The notes under the pieces are model-generated. The model was given only the letters and a program-made list of their open reading frames with translations, searched no databases and was not told the DNA's origin. Made by a program: the position numbers and the translations under genes. Of a stretch of DNA of 49,734 bases, positions 16,444-25,456 are shown piece after piece. Numbering within the stretch: position 1 is the first letter of the stretch; each line of letters opens with the position of its first letter. This DNA comes from Planctomycetota bacterium (GTDB lineage Bacteria > Planctomycetota > PUPC01 > JACPCR01), in assembly GCA_030740295.1 (NCBI GenBank), contig JASLXP010000216.1:1-49734 (forward strand), given 5' to 3'.

Positions 16444-18312
16444 GAACTCCGCGCCCATGAAGCCGCCGTTCGGGCGCAGGGCCCTCACTGGACTGTCGGG
16501 TGCGAGGCGGAAGTCGCCGTTCTTTGGGTCTAAGAGCTTGGGGTCGCCGAAGAATGAATTCTTGTCGAGCCCGGTCTTCTCGCGGTAACCGGCCACGTCG
16601 CCGCCCTTGATGTGATCGCGGAAGAAGTAGCATAGTTCTCCCCTGGGCACGTACCACGCGTTGTAGTCCATGTCCGGGAGCGGCTTCCATCCGGCGCTGT
16701 AGCGGCTCGCCCAGTCTGTCGAGTTGTAGAAGACGTTGTACTTGACCTCGAAGCCCGCGGTGTCAGCGCGGTTCGTGTAGAACATGAGGTGGCTGCCGTT
16801 GCGGTCGGGGCGCTGCGCGTGAGACCACACGACGCCGGCATTGACGCAGGTGTTGTTGATGAAGCGAATGTTGCGCGTGCGCGCGGACTCCGGGCTGTTC
16901 CAGTACTCGAATGAATACTCGGAATTCCAGATGACGTTATTGCGGTAAGTAATGTTCTCCTGGATCGATGTGGGCCCGCGGCCCTGGTTGGTGAGCGCGG
17001 CATCGTACACTTCCCAGATGCGGCAGCCCTCGACCAGGTGATCCCGCGCAGCGCCCCAGAACTCGATCGCATTGCCGTAACGGACGGGCTTTCCGCCGGG
17101 CTTCGTGAATTGATGCCCGCCACCGATGTAGGAAAGGTCGCAATTGCGGATGACCAGGCGCGCGGTGCTGCCTCCCCCGAAACCGTGCGCGGCGCCGTAG
17201 CGCAGGGCCAGTCCATCGTAGACCACGTCGTGGACACCGCCCTGATTGACGATGTGTTGCTTCAGAGCCAACTCGATGCTGTCGTGCGCGTCCGCCGGAT
17301 TGCGGTCGAGGCACACGAACACGCGCATGTTCTGGCCGTCGTAAAAGTAGTCGCACGGGCGCTTCACGTCTTCGAGTTTCCAGCGTTTCCAGCCGCAGGC
17401 TTTGCCGTGATCGAAGATGATGTTGCCCACGTCAACTGCGAGGATGCGTTCCTGTGAGCATTCCGTGGCGACGAGCTCCAGGGGCTGAAACTCGAATACT
17501 GCTCCATCGGGGATCGAGCCGCCGAGGTACATATGGAGCTTGGGTCTCTCCCCCTTGGAAAGGATGCCAAGCCGCACCTCGTAGTCTTTCCATTCCGTGC
17601 CCACGTCCGGCCCCGACGAGCCTGCAGACGCGTAGAGAGTCCATGGCTTATTCCCGCGCATGACACGCACGGTGCCGATGGTAAACGGCTTGGTGCATCG
17701 GGCACGGAAGCGGAAGAGCATGAAACCCGTGCCGCCGATCTGACTCCAGTCCAACTCCGGCCCCCATGCCTGGATGTAGTTGCGTTGGCTGCCTGACTTC
17801 TCGCAATCAAAGACCTGCACCTTGCCATCTTTTATGTCTTCCACACGCAGGGCGACCTTCGAGTCGTTTTCGCGATGGCACCACCACTCGCTCTGCCGCA
17901 AGTCCACGGCCGTTCCTTTGGCCGTCCACGTTGGTTGCCTGGTTGCCCAGACATTCTTGTCGACTTTCACCCAGTCCGACGGCTTGTCTCTGGCCACGGA
18001 GCCCAGGAGCAGTGGCTTCTCGCCTTCGCCATAGGCGGTGTATGTGATCGGCGCGCCTTTGGCGCCACTGCGGGGCGTGAGTGATCCGCGCCAGGCGCTG
18101 CCGCGTTTAAAGCGTACCGTGTCCCCAGGCCTCAAATCCGTCTGGTTGACGCGCTCCAACGACGTCCAGGCACTCGCAGGAGTGTTGCCCTCATTCGCGT
18201 CACTGCCTGCGGCGGAGTCCACGTAGAAGATTCGCGGCTCTTCACCAACTACACATGTTGTTGAATGGATCATCATCAAAACCCAGATCGCTCTGCTTTG
18301 GCTTTTCTTCAT
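16441..18312 (-). CDS. Secreted right-handed parallel beta-helix protein
   Basis: 623 residues. A signal peptide (about 1-23, RAIWVLMMIHSTTCVVG) is followed by FYVDSAAGSDANEGNTPASA and W-x-SLERVN, the DUF1565-type opening seen in secreted beta-helix proteins. Repeated short strands (VIRNCDLSYIGGG, LVEGCRIWEVYDAAL, TYRNNVIWNSEYSFEY, IRFINNTCVN) with Asn turns mark the helix between about 340 and 560. A jelly-roll-like insertion at about 140-290 interrupts the start of the helix. Such proteins are polysaccharide lyases or glycosidases; no catalytic residue can be assigned here. The start overlaps the TPR protein stop by four bases (ATGA), so it is the last gene of the 23429-16441 operon. The final codon meets a MITE-like element. 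Confidence 0.8.
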   Translation of the reverse strand: MKKSQSRAIWVLMMIHSTTCVVGEEPRIFYVDSAAGSDANEGNTPASAWTSLERVNQTDLRPGDTVRFKRGSAWRGSLTPRSGAKGAPITYTAYGEGEKPLLLGSVARDKPSDWVKVDKNVWATRQPTWTAKGTAVDLRQSEWWCHRENDSKVALRVEDIKDGKVQVFDCEKSGSQRNYIQAWGPELDWSQIGGTGFMLFRFRARCTKPFTIGTVRVMRGNKPWTLYASAGSSGPDVGTEWKDYEVRLGILSKGERPKLHMYLGGSIPDGAVFEFQPLELVATECSQERILAVDVGNIIFDHGKACGWKRWKLEDVKRPCDYFYDGQNMRVFVCLDRNPADAHDSIELALKQHIVNQGGVHDVVYDGLALRYGAAHGFGGGSTARLVIRNCDLSYIGGGHQFTKPGGKPVRYGNAIEFWGAARDHLVEGCRIWEVYDAALTNQGRGPTSIQENITYRNNVIWNSEYSFEYWNSPESARTRNIRFINNTCVNAGVVWSHAQRPDRNGSHLMFYTNRADTAGFEVKYNVFYNSTDWASRYSAGWKPLPDMDYNAWYVPRGELCYFFRDHIKGGDVAGYREKTGLDKNSFFGDPKLLDPKNGDFRLAPDSPVRALRPNGGFMGAEF

Positions 18313-20849
18313 TTTGCACTTTGCTGAGCGCCCTCTGGCTCCGAGGGACTGCGATCCCCGAAGAAGACTTCCTCCAGGTATTCTCGGCGAAGCTCAGAAG
18401 CTACGTATCTGAACTCCATCCAGTCTGGCATGGCCTTTTTGAACAATGCCTGTACCTGCCGCGCGGTCAGCTTTGAAGGCTCTTCCATTCCCTTGCCGAG
18501 AGCGTTCAGTTGGTCGACCTTGGGTTTCAGATGCGATTTGTAGAAATCGGCATCGCCGAGCTGGCTGTGTTGCCAGTGGGTGCCCAACTCGTCACGGATG
18601 CTCTTGTATTTGCCCCATGCCTTTCGGGCTATGTCTCGACGGATTTGAGTGACCTGTTCTTCGGCCGGCTTTTCCCATTCGATGAGTCCCCATCGCGCGA
18701 TTTCGTGCACCTTGCCACCCCACGTCAGGCCGCCGGCGCGGCTCCAGCGGATGAAGCCGAAGCGCCACTGAGAAGGGGTGTCGAAAGGGAGTCTGTCGTA
18801 GAGCGTCTCCCATGGGATGAAAATGTATGTGCCGATATTGCTGCCGAAGGTGATGGTCTCGGTCTTGAAACTGTCTTTCAGTGAGCGGAAGCTGCGGTGT
18901 GGCGAGTGCCAGTCGTAATGTCCGCTGACTTCGCCGGAGGGCAGATTGATGATCCACTGATGGTAGGGCTGGCCGGGGCCGGTGGTGAAGTACATCTCCA
19001 GCGAGCCGGCCTTTGTGCCGTCAGCGAGGATGTCATCGAGATTCTCTTCCCCGCTGAGAACAAACATGTGCCATCCGCGCCGGTCGTGGAGCATGTAAAA
19101 CGCGGTGTTGTCGAAGTAGAACTTTTTCCTGGCGTCTTTCGAGACGATTCGTTCCGCGGACACATCCGTAATCAGGCGAGCGGCATCCGCTGAGTTGTAG
19201 TCCTCGAAGCGTGACTCGCGGTAATTTTCATCGTTCAGAAGATTGGACAGCGTCCAGCCCGCGGCACCGAGAGGAGCTTTCTCGTGGTAGCGGCACACGT
19301 ATTTCTTTACGGGTCGATCCGCCAACAGCCGATCGGCAAGCGCGTTGAACGCGCGGGCGAGGTCGTACCTGTGCAATCTCGTGAGTGACTTCGCAGCGCC
19401 GTCGAGCGCGGCCAGCTTGTCCGCGGCTGAGAGTTTAGTGTCTTTGTATTTCTGCTCAGTCACGGCGACTGCTTTGGTAAGATTGATTTTGGCCTTTTCA
19501 AGACTCGCTGAGTCGGCCGAGGAAGGCCAACCTACGGTCAAGCCGGTCAGCAGAACGTCGAATCGGAACCTGGACGCGGCAGGGAGTTTCTCGTCGTCAA
19601 CGGCTTCGCTCAGAATCTTCTTTGCCTGGTCGCTCTTCTGTTCCGCCAGCAGGGCGTCGGCCAAGTGGCGGATGTTCGTCACCCGTGTGGCGACATTGAG
19701 CTTCGGGAGCTTGAGCAGATGGCTGCAGGCGAAGATGACGTGCGAGGTGGCGTTTCGAGTCAGCGCCAGTCTTATCAGCGCCTGAAGACGCCACTTGTTG
19801 TGGGATGGCTCTTTTGCGAGCGGCATCATCTTCTCGATGGCCGAGCGCCCCGCTTTCAGGTTTCCTCTTCTGAAGTGGATCTCCGAAAGCCTGGAGTAGA
19901 TGTTGAATCCATTTGCCTCGGAACGATCGCGATGGGTCAGCAACTCGCGATAGGCAGCTTCCCCCTTATCGAGCCGACCTTCGAGCACGTAGGACGACGC
20001 GACAGCCTCGGCAACTGAGAATCGCTTTGCAGCGTCGAGTCCGGGAGTTTTCAGAAGTTTCCTGTATGCCTCCCGACCCTTGCCGAACTTCCCCTCACGA
20101 AGATAGGTGTAGGCCGCCTTCTTGCTTCCATCGAAACGTGTGTTCGCATCCACCTCCTTGTCCGTCGCAATCGTGAGGAAGTCGGCCCTGGCGAGTGGAT
20201 ACTTTCGCTCCTTCTCATAAGTCGCTGCACGTTTCCGAAGCCAGTCCACGCGTTGCCTTACGGTCAGTTCCGGGGTTTCGAGGGCTTTGGCGATGACTGC
20301 GCGTGCACGGACATATTCTTTCGCCGCGTCTTCTGGCTTCTTCTGTCTCTCGAAGACATAGGCTTTCTTATAATGCGCGCTGTAAAGCTCAGTGGAAGTG
20401 ATCCCTTTCATCGCGATGGCCGCATCCAAAGCCACGTGCGCGCCGGTAAAGTCACTGGCTCGTGTTTTCGTATCCGCATCTTTGAGCGCGGCGCGCACGT
20501 TTTCGTAATTCTCGGCATGTGCGGCTTGGGTAATGAACGTGATGACCAACGCGAACAGCGCCGCCTGAACACCGAAGGTGTTCCGTCCTACAGCCCAAGG
20601 TTCGCGAGTCTTCGAGCAGCCTTGGGTAATAATGCTTGAAACGTCGCAACCCATTAGACATGGACACAACACCTTCGGCGTTGAAGACGATTGTTCCTCC
20701 GATCCCAGGGTAGCTCGCAAAGCCTCGCAACCCTGGGCTGGAAGACGCAACCCCGTTGGGGTTGGAGACGATACTGGGAGACTCTGTAAATCTGCCGAAG
20801 GGGCCGCCATCTCGGATGGCATCTTTCGCCTGTTGATCGAATTTCTCAT
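18309..20849 (-). CDS. Secreted TPR-repeat protein with CBM9-like C-terminal domain
   Basis: 846 residues. ATG at 20849 overlaps the upstream stop (ATGA) and has GAGGAGG six bases before it, so translation most likely starts there. Yet residues about 25-94 are the translation of a palindromic intergenic repeat. The hydrophobic signal-like core (ALFALVITFITQAAHA) begins only near residue 97. An internal Met66 would give a shorter leader. Residues about 115-500 are helical TPR-like repeats (AHYKKAYVFERQKKPEDAAK, AAYTYLREGKFGKGREAYRK). Residues about 530-735 resemble a CBM9/DOMON-type sandwich (YFDNTAFYMLHDRRGWHMFV, IFIPWETL, RFGFIRWSR). The C-terminal ~100 residues are helical. Likely a binding or scaffold protein rather than an enzyme. 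Overlaps the next gene by four bases. Confidence 0.75.
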   Translation of the reverse strand: MRNSINRRKMPSEMAAPSADLQSLPVSSPTPTGLRLPAQGCEALRATLGSEEQSSSTPKVLCPCLMGCDVSSIITQGCSKTREPWAVGRNTFGVQAALFALVITFITQAAHAENYENVRAALKDADTKTRASDFTGAHVALDAAIAMKGITSTELYSAHYKKAYVFERQKKPEDAAKEYVRARAVIAKALETPELTVRQRVDWLRKRAATYEKERKYPLARADFLTIATDKEVDANTRFDGSKKAAYTYLREGKFGKGREAYRKLLKTPGLDAAKRFSVAEAVASSYVLEGRLDKGEAAYRELLTHRDRSEANGFNIYSRLSEIHFRRGNLKAGRSAIEKMMPLAKEPSHNKWRLQALIRLALTRNATSHVIFACSHLLKLPKLNVATRVTNIRHLADALLAEQKSDQAKKILSEAVDDEKLPAASRFRFDVLLTGLTVGWPSSADSASLEKAKINLTKAVAVTEQKYKDTKLSAADKLAALDGAAKSLTRLHRYDLARAFNALADRLLADRPVKKYVCRYHEKAPLGAAGWTLSNLLNDENYRESRFEDYNSADAARLITDVSAERIVSKDARKKFYFDNTAFYMLHDRRGWHMFVLSGEENLDDILADGTKAGSLEMYFTTGPGQPYHQWIINLPSGEVSGHYDWHSPHRSFRSLKDSFKTETITFGSNIGTYIFIPWETLYDRLPFDTPSQWRFGFIRWSRAGGLTWGGKVHEIARWGLIEWEKPAEEQVTQIRRDIARKAWGKYKSIRDELGTHWQHSQLGDADFYKSHLKPKVDQLNALGKGMEEPSKLTARQVQALFKKAMPDWMEFRYVASELRREYLEEVFFGDRSPSEPEGAQQSAK
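20568..20775. repeat. Palindromic repeat inside the N-terminal coding region of the TPR/CBM9 gene
   Basis: Contains several short palindromes: AACACCGAAGGTGTT near 20570, CCCAAGG paired with CCTTGGG near 20593/20620, AACACCTTCGGCGTT near 20668, CCCAGGG paired with CCCTGGG near 20705/20730, and AACCCCGTTGGGGTT near 20749. The layout is two related units in tandem. I associate this type (frames reading like PRVA..QPWA..RNPVGV) with Verrucomicrobiota-type genomes. It keeps the reading frame of the host gene open on the minus strand. Confidence 0.75.
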
Positions 20850-22732
20850 CTCGCCTCCTCCTCTCCCGACGCCAGGCGGTGGAGCTGGAGGATGTGCCGG
20901 ATCATCTCCATGCGCATGGTGTTCAGATCTGCCTTTGTTTCATCGAGGTTGGCGAGCCAAAGAAGAGCCGTCTTGGCGGCGTAACGCCTGTCGACATTCC
21001 CAGAATCGATCGCTTCACGAGCGAGTTGGCGCATCAGAGTTGCGTAACGGATGTCGTCGATGGCTTCGCGGTATCCCTCCCAGGCAAGGGTGTCGATCAC
21101 ACCCTCAAGAGTCGGGTAAACCAGGTTGAAGGTGCGGTATTGCACAGCCCCGTTGAAGTCGTTCCAGATGTTTCCGCCGATGGACTCGTAGTATTTGTAA
21201 TTGGCGGTGCCGTCGTAATCGGCCTTGTAAAGCTGCATGCCATGTGTGCGGCGAATGAAGGCCGGGTTCTCCGGGCCGGTGTGCGGGCCGGCGTAGTTCA
21301 CGATACCTGCGCCCATGGCGTGCCATTTCCTGGCGCTGTCCTTCTTTGGCCAGCCGGGGTAATTGATGATGTCTTCGTTGTATCCGGCAACCTTCAGGTG
21401 CTTGTCGCGCCCGGTGCTGATGATGTTGATGCCTCTCGCATGCAGCCTCTTGAAGATGTCATGCTGTGCGCGCAGTATCCAAGTGGCCGGCTCGTCCCAG
21501 CCGAACGGGTAAACATCCTGGTGTCCCAGGACCGCGCCGATCGCGTTCAGAGCCTCAGACATGGAGCGCTCGAATTGCTGCCATTGGTAGTCCGACACCT
21601 TCCCGCCATTACGGGTGGCAAAGACCAGTCCCGGATGGACGCCTCTGAGCCATCCGAAGAGAGGCCGGGTCCGCATGCCGACCTCCTTCATCAGCTTCAG
21701 CGCCTCGGTAAATGCCTTGCGATCCCGTCCGTCGTAACGTTCCCGACCGATGGGGCTCAGGCAGTTGTGGTCGCGCATGTTTTCAAGTTCGGCCCGGTAC
21801 TTTCGAGACGCCTGGTCAAAGTCTCCGCCATTCATCTCGAGATAAGTCTGAATCGAGCAATCGTTGTAGATGATGGTGTAGAAATCTTTCTCCAGGTCGT
21901 AGTAGGTTTTGGGTGACGGCAGAGAGAAGGGCAGCACTCGAAGCCTCACTTTCATGACGCCGACCTCTTCGCCGGCGGTCGTCAGCGAAAGCGAACCGCT
22001 GTAAAGGCCGGGGCTCGCGGCCCCCGGCACTTTGACCGTCACCCAGAATTGCTTTGCCTGGCCCTTCTCAAGCTTGACCGGCTTCAGCGACGGGCTGTCC
22101 GACACCGGTTCGGTCGCGTGGTTGAAGAACGTTCGGATACGGACGCCGGTCGGTCTCGGATCCGTTCGATTCGTGTAGCTGACCCAGGCGTATTTGCTGC
22201 CATCGGGGTAATCAACGCGCAGGTAATTATCCTCTGTCTTCGTGTCCAACCGGATCAGCGTTTCGTCGTGAAGCAGCAATTCGGGAGTGAGTACGCGGCT
22301 GCCCCGGTCGGCGAAGTAGCTATGCCAGGCCGTGCCTCCCTGATACCAGCACTTGACCACCTTGACATCGACAGCGGAAGCAGGAATCGAACTGTCGCGG
22401 CCTTTGAGTTCGGAACCCTCTACCTTAAGGCCCGCCATATCGACGAACGGAAAAACGACGAACGACACGGACTCAAATTCGCCCTTCGCAGCGACGACGC
22501 TCAGCCGGTCGCCGATCCTCCCGTCAACCGGGAGCGTATCCGGCAGTCGTCGTCTCGGACTGATCGCCGGCAAGACGTAACAGGCTACAGGTCTGTCAGC
22601 CCATGCCGTCTCCTTCGCCGACTCTCTGACGGATGCCATCCGCTCGCTGACGTCTGCAGACGCGCTCGAGCCGACCCAGAGGACCAGAAACGGCAGGCGG
22701 TGAATTAAGGAGGTCAATGAAGCACGGCGCAT
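20846..22732 (-). CDS. Secreted DUF4091 / GH123-like protein
   Basis: 628 residues from an ATG at 22732, which gives a clean signal peptide (MRRASLTSLIHRLPFLVLWV..ASA). A GTG 15 bases upstream would add five residues and overlap the SGNH gene. The N-terminal half (about 70-270) is beta-rich with a KQFWVTVKVPGAASPGLYSG motif, as in DUF4091 proteins. The C-terminal half (about 290-590) is a TIM barrel: MKEVGMRTRPLFGWL, YPFGWDEPATWIL and IWNDFNGAVQYRTF lie at strand ends, with Asp-Glu in FGWDEP a candidate catalytic pair. GH123 enzymes release N-acetylgalactosamine; activity here is inferred from fold only. It is seven bases downstream of the SGNH gene and overlaps the TPR gene. Confidence 0.8.
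   Translation of the reverse strand: MRRASLTSLIHRLPFLVLWVGSSASADVSERMASVRESAKETAWADRPVACYVLPAISPRRRLPDTLPVDGRIGDRLSVVAAKGEFESVSFVVFPFVDMAGLKVEGSELKGRDSSIPASAVDVKVVKCWYQGGTAWHSYFADRGSRVLTPELLLHDETLIRLDTKTEDNYLRVDYPDGSKYAWVSYTNRTDPRPTGVRIRTFFNHATEPVSDSPSLKPVKLEKGQAKQFWVTVKVPGAASPGLYSGSLSLTTAGEEVGVMKVRLRVLPFSLPSPKTYYDLEKDFYTIIYNDCSIQTYLEMNGGDFDQASRKYRAELENMRDHNCLSPIGRERYDGRDRKAFTEALKLMKEVGMRTRPLFGWLRGVHPGLVFATRNGGKVSDYQWQQFERSMSEALNAIGAVLGHQDVYPFGWDEPATWILRAQHDIFKRLHARGINIISTGRDKHLKVAGYNEDIINYPGWPKKDSARKWHAMGAGIVNYAGPHTGPENPAFIRRTHGMQLYKADYDGTANYKYYESIGGNIWNDFNGAVQYRTFNLVYPTLEGVIDTLAWEGYREAIDDIRYATLMRQLAREAIDSGNVDRRYAAKTALLWLANLDETKADLNTMRMEMIRHILQLHRLASGEEEAR
20854..20866 (-). promoter_or_regulatory. 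Strong ribosome binding site of the TPR/CBM9 gene
   Basis: GGAGAGGAGGAGG on the minus strand, spaced about five bases from the ATG at 20849. It lies inside the end of the DUF4091 gene. It argues that translation really begins upstream of the palindromic repeat, not at the internal Met66 (20654). Confidence 0.65.
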
Positions 22733-22739
22733 GATCAGC

Positions 22740-23429
22740 TCATTCACGGGTGAGTTTGTCCATCAGACTTTGCACCTTCAGCGCGTCCTCCCAGAAATCA
22801 GGTTCGCTCGTCCCGAGCTCCGCTTCGAAATGCCGGGCCAGGTCGACGCCGATCACTGCGTTGCCCATTCGATTCAGATGAAAGGCGTCTTGCATGAGCG
22901 GCCGGTAAAGCCCCGGGTAGGCCCGCTGAAAAGGTATCCAGCGTGCCAGGTGATCGATCAGGCCAGAGCCAGTCTCACGAGCGACCTCACGCACCGTATC
23001 CATGTAGGCATAGAAAGTCGCCAGCTCCTGAGGAGCGCCGTCTGGTGCGTAATAGGTCTGAAAGATCACCTCCGTTCCAAGCGCGGCGAATTGATCTTTA
23101 ATCTGGTAGAGGTCCTGTCTGAACGTTTCGAGGCTCACGTTATTGTGAGGAAACGAATCGTTCCCACCGACAGTAACGAACGCCAGGTGCGGACGATACA
23201 TGGCCGCATCCTCTTCAAAACGCTTCAACAGCTTCCCGGCCGTATCGCCTCCGATGCCGGTATTGATGCAGGTGTGGACACGGCCGTATTTCTGTTTGAC
23301 AGCCACCTCCAGGCAGTCGAACCAATGCATTCCTGGAAGGAAGTGTTCGGTGTTGGAGGAGCCGAACGCGAGCATACGCGTCCGGTCCCCATTCCGGAAT
23401 CGGCTAAGGATGTTTTCGATGCTCTTCAT
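22740..23429 (-). CDS. SGNH/GDSL-family hydrolase without signal peptide
   Basis: 229 residues, ATG at 23429. Block I is FGSSNTEHF with the nucleophile at Ser25 (GSS rather than GDS). The oxyanion Gly is in NTGIGGDTAGKLLKRF, block III is VGGNDSF, and DAFHLNRMGN near residue 188 provides the Asp and His. All four catalytic positions are therefore present. Family members deacetylate sugars or cleave other esters. No signal peptide is visible, so it may act on imported material, in contrast to the secreted SGNH domain at 11796. It leads a compact four-gene cluster ending at 16441. No clear Shine-Dalgarno stretch precedes it; the 391 bp upstream hold a hairpin and no gene. Confidence 0.82.
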   Translation of the reverse strand: MKSIENILSRFRNGDRTRMLAFGSSNTEHFLPGMHWFDCLEVAVKQKYGRVHTCINTGIGGDTAGKLLKRFEEDAAMYRPHLAFVTVGGNDSFPHNNVSLETFRQDLYQIKDQFAALGTEVIFQTYYAPDGAPQELATFYAYMDTVREVARETGSGLIDHLARWIPFQRAYPGLYRPLMQDAFHLNRMGNAVIGVDLARHFEAELGTSEPDFWEDALKVQSLMDKLTRE

Positions 23430-23745
23430 TCAGGCAGTTATCTGTCCCAATACATAAATCGCCTCGATCACAAAAAACAGAACCACAACCGGTCTCCCGG
23501 AGAAGAAGGATGGTGAGCCGGTGTGATGCAAGCCCGGGCGGCCCGTCGATAGCTCCGCTCGCTCCATACTTCATATTCAGGTCCACCTGGAAGGCTTCCG
23601 TTCTGCTCTGTGATCACCTTAACACATACTGGTGGATGCCAACATGGGAACCTGTACCGCACTTCCGGTGTTACCTCGGCGATGATGAAAAGGCTCGGAA
23701 CGGAATGGTGTTCACGTAAGCGATTCCTGAGCCTGATCCAGACAA

Positions 23746-23772
23746 GTGGCACGGGTGAGACGCCCATGCCAC
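23746..23772. repeat. Single palindromic hairpin in a gene-free gap
   Basis: GTGGCACGGG, a 7-base loop, then CCCATGCCAC: nine of ten stem pairs. It resembles the REP hairpin common in planctomycete-type genomes. It lies 49 bp after the end of the minus-strand gene at 23821. The surrounding gap 23430-23820 has only short open frames without family resemblance or ribosome binding sites. The hairpin lacks a following T run, so a terminator role is uncertain. Confidence 0.5.
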
Positions 23773-23820
23773 GTCCAATTCAGTGAGCGCCATTCGGCTC
23801 AGGTCGCCCCGCCACCGTCA

Positions 23821-25404
23821 TTAATGTCTCAACGGCGGAATGCTGTAAGCGTCCTCCCCAGGAAAGTTCAATGCCCGGCGAGCGCGACCTTTACCGAACT
23901 CGCGCTGGAGGTCGAAATCGAGCGTGCCGCGCTTACCGCCGAATTCTTGCGCGGCCCAATCGTTCTGAGGTTTCCAGGCATTGTCGACCTGGGATGTCAG
24001 GACGCGCCACTGGTCTCGTTTTGTATCGTCGATGACTTCGATGTATCCGGCGTACAGAACCGAGCCGAACGCCTTGAATCCGAACGGGGGCCATCCGTTA
24101 TCGTGGTCGCTGATGTCCACGATGCCGACGCGATGCTGTGGGTCGGTCAGGGTGTGGGTGAACTTCATGATCGAGATGGCATCGGGATTCCGGATATTGA
24201 AAAGGAGCTTGGTGTTCTCCGAGTTCACGTTCCTCAGTTCGATGGAAGCCGAACGATTGTTGTCTTCCGTGTATTGGAAACCGGTTCCCAGCCGCGTGAA
24301 GATCACTCCGTCGATCGTGACATCGATATTGGTTCCGGTGAATTGCAGTCCGACCGGAGAACGCACGGCGCTGATGTTCCTGGCCACGTGGGCATCACTG
24401 CCTCGCCACCAGAACGCGTTCTCAATCGCTCCGTCCACTTGAAGGTTCTGGATCTCGGATCCGCTGGACGCGTGAACGAGTACGCCATTCGCCCGTTTTG
24501 CGCAGTTGAACTGAAAGCCCTTCAGACCCGAATAGAACACGCTCTTGCCGTCGCCCCCGCCACGGCCGGCATCCACGCGTCGCTGATTGTTTCGGTTCTG
24601 CGGAATGAAGACGACCATGTAATTCTCAGGGATATCCCAAAGCCTCCCGCCGCCGGGAATCGGGCTGGCGTGGCCGGTCGGAAACTTCTCCTCCGGCCCG
24701 AAACCCTCGGCCGCGGTTAATTCGGTTTCGCCGGCGCCGTTACGTCCTTTCGTTCCCTTGCCGCCGGCGCCGGTGACCTTGCCGCCAGTGGTGATGTAGA
24801 TGGGTCTGGTGATTTGATATCGACCTTCCGGGAGGATAACCGTCCCCCTCCAGTCGGCGAGTCTGTCAGCCTTGCGGGGCAGAGAATTCTGCGCGGCTTC
24901 AATCGCGTCATTCGTTTTGCCGTCGTGCCACTGCTTCCAGAGCGTGACATCACGAACGTTCTTATTCCAAGTTCCCTCGACGCTGGGCGGCGTTCCCTGT
25001 CCAGGCAAAGGGGCGTATTTCGTTCCGTTCCAGGTGACGCTGCCACTGTAATACTCCCACAGCCCAACGGTCGCGCCGACGAACACCGCGCAATCTGCTT
25101 TGCCTGCAATCCGAGAAATACTGCCGTTCCCCTTCAGCGTGCCTCCGCCGGAAAAGTCCAGCACCTCCGGCCAGAGCACCAGATGCTTGCCACCAAAGTC
25201 GTGCTTCTTTGTGAGGACAAACGGCCGGGTACAGAAAACAATCTTACGGCGGGGATCGGCAATGGCCGCGGCAAACTCGGTCTCGTCTTTGACCGTACCC
25301 GTTTTAGAGAGGACGTTCAGGCCGCTCCCTTCCTGGTTCTCGGCACTTGAACGTTGCAGGGAAAAGCAGGAGAGGAGCGCGATCAGGGCGGGTATCTTCT
25401 TCAT
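23821..25404 (-). CDS. Secreted pectate-lyase-superfamily beta-helix protein
   Basis: 527 residues with signal peptide MKKIPALIALLSCFSLQRSSA. The motif TVILPEGRYQITRPIYITTG (about 204-223) is the typical start of a pectate_lyase_3-type right-handed helix. Downstream strands with Asn or Gly turns follow, such as QNLQVDGAIENAFWWRG, VARNISAVRSPVGLQFTGTN and IDVTIDGVIFTRLG. A Gly-rich loop (TGAGGKGTKGRNGAGE) precedes a disordered or exposed stretch. The helix end contains RSASIELRNVNSENTKLLF. Probable glycan lyase or glycosidase; no catalytic residue can be named. An upstream GAGG lies 11 bases before the ATG. It is 52 bp downstream of the propeller gene at 25457 and probably shares its transcript. 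Confidence 0.75.
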   Translation of the reverse strand: MKKIPALIALLSCFSLQRSSAENQEGSGLNVLSKTGTVKDETEFAAAIADPRRKIVFCTRPFVLTKKHDFGGKHLVLWPEVLDFSGGGTLKGNGSISRIAGKADCAVFVGATVGLWEYYSGSVTWNGTKYAPLPGQGTPPSVEGTWNKNVRDVTLWKQWHDGKTNDAIEAAQNSLPRKADRLADWRGTVILPEGRYQITRPIYITTGGKVTGAGGKGTKGRNGAGETELTAAEGFGPEEKFPTGHASPIPGGGRLWDIPENYMVVFIPQNRNNQRRVDAGRGGGDGKSVFYSGLKGFQFNCAKRANGVLVHASSGSEIQNLQVDGAIENAFWWRGSDAHVARNISAVRSPVGLQFTGTNIDVTIDGVIFTRLGTGFQYTEDNNRSASIELRNVNSENTKLLFNIRNPDAISIMKFTHTLTDPQHRVGIVDISDHDNGWPPFGFKAFGSVLYAGYIEVIDDTKRDQWRVLTSQVDNAWKPQNDWAAQEFGGKRGTLDFDLQREFGKGRARRALNFPGEDAYSIPPLRH

Positions 25405-25456
25405 CAGTTAGTCCTCAAACGAGTGCTCAAGATCAGATGGCGCTCGATGCTACTTC

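Noticed and set aside
20879..21916. 345-codon plus-strand frame opposite the DUF4091 gene
   Set aside because: No family resemblance or ribosome binding site; the minus strand carries recognised motifs throughout.
23468..23767. 99-codon minus-strand frame in the gene-free gap
   Set aside because: No family resemblance or ribosome binding site, and it covers the palindromic hairpin.
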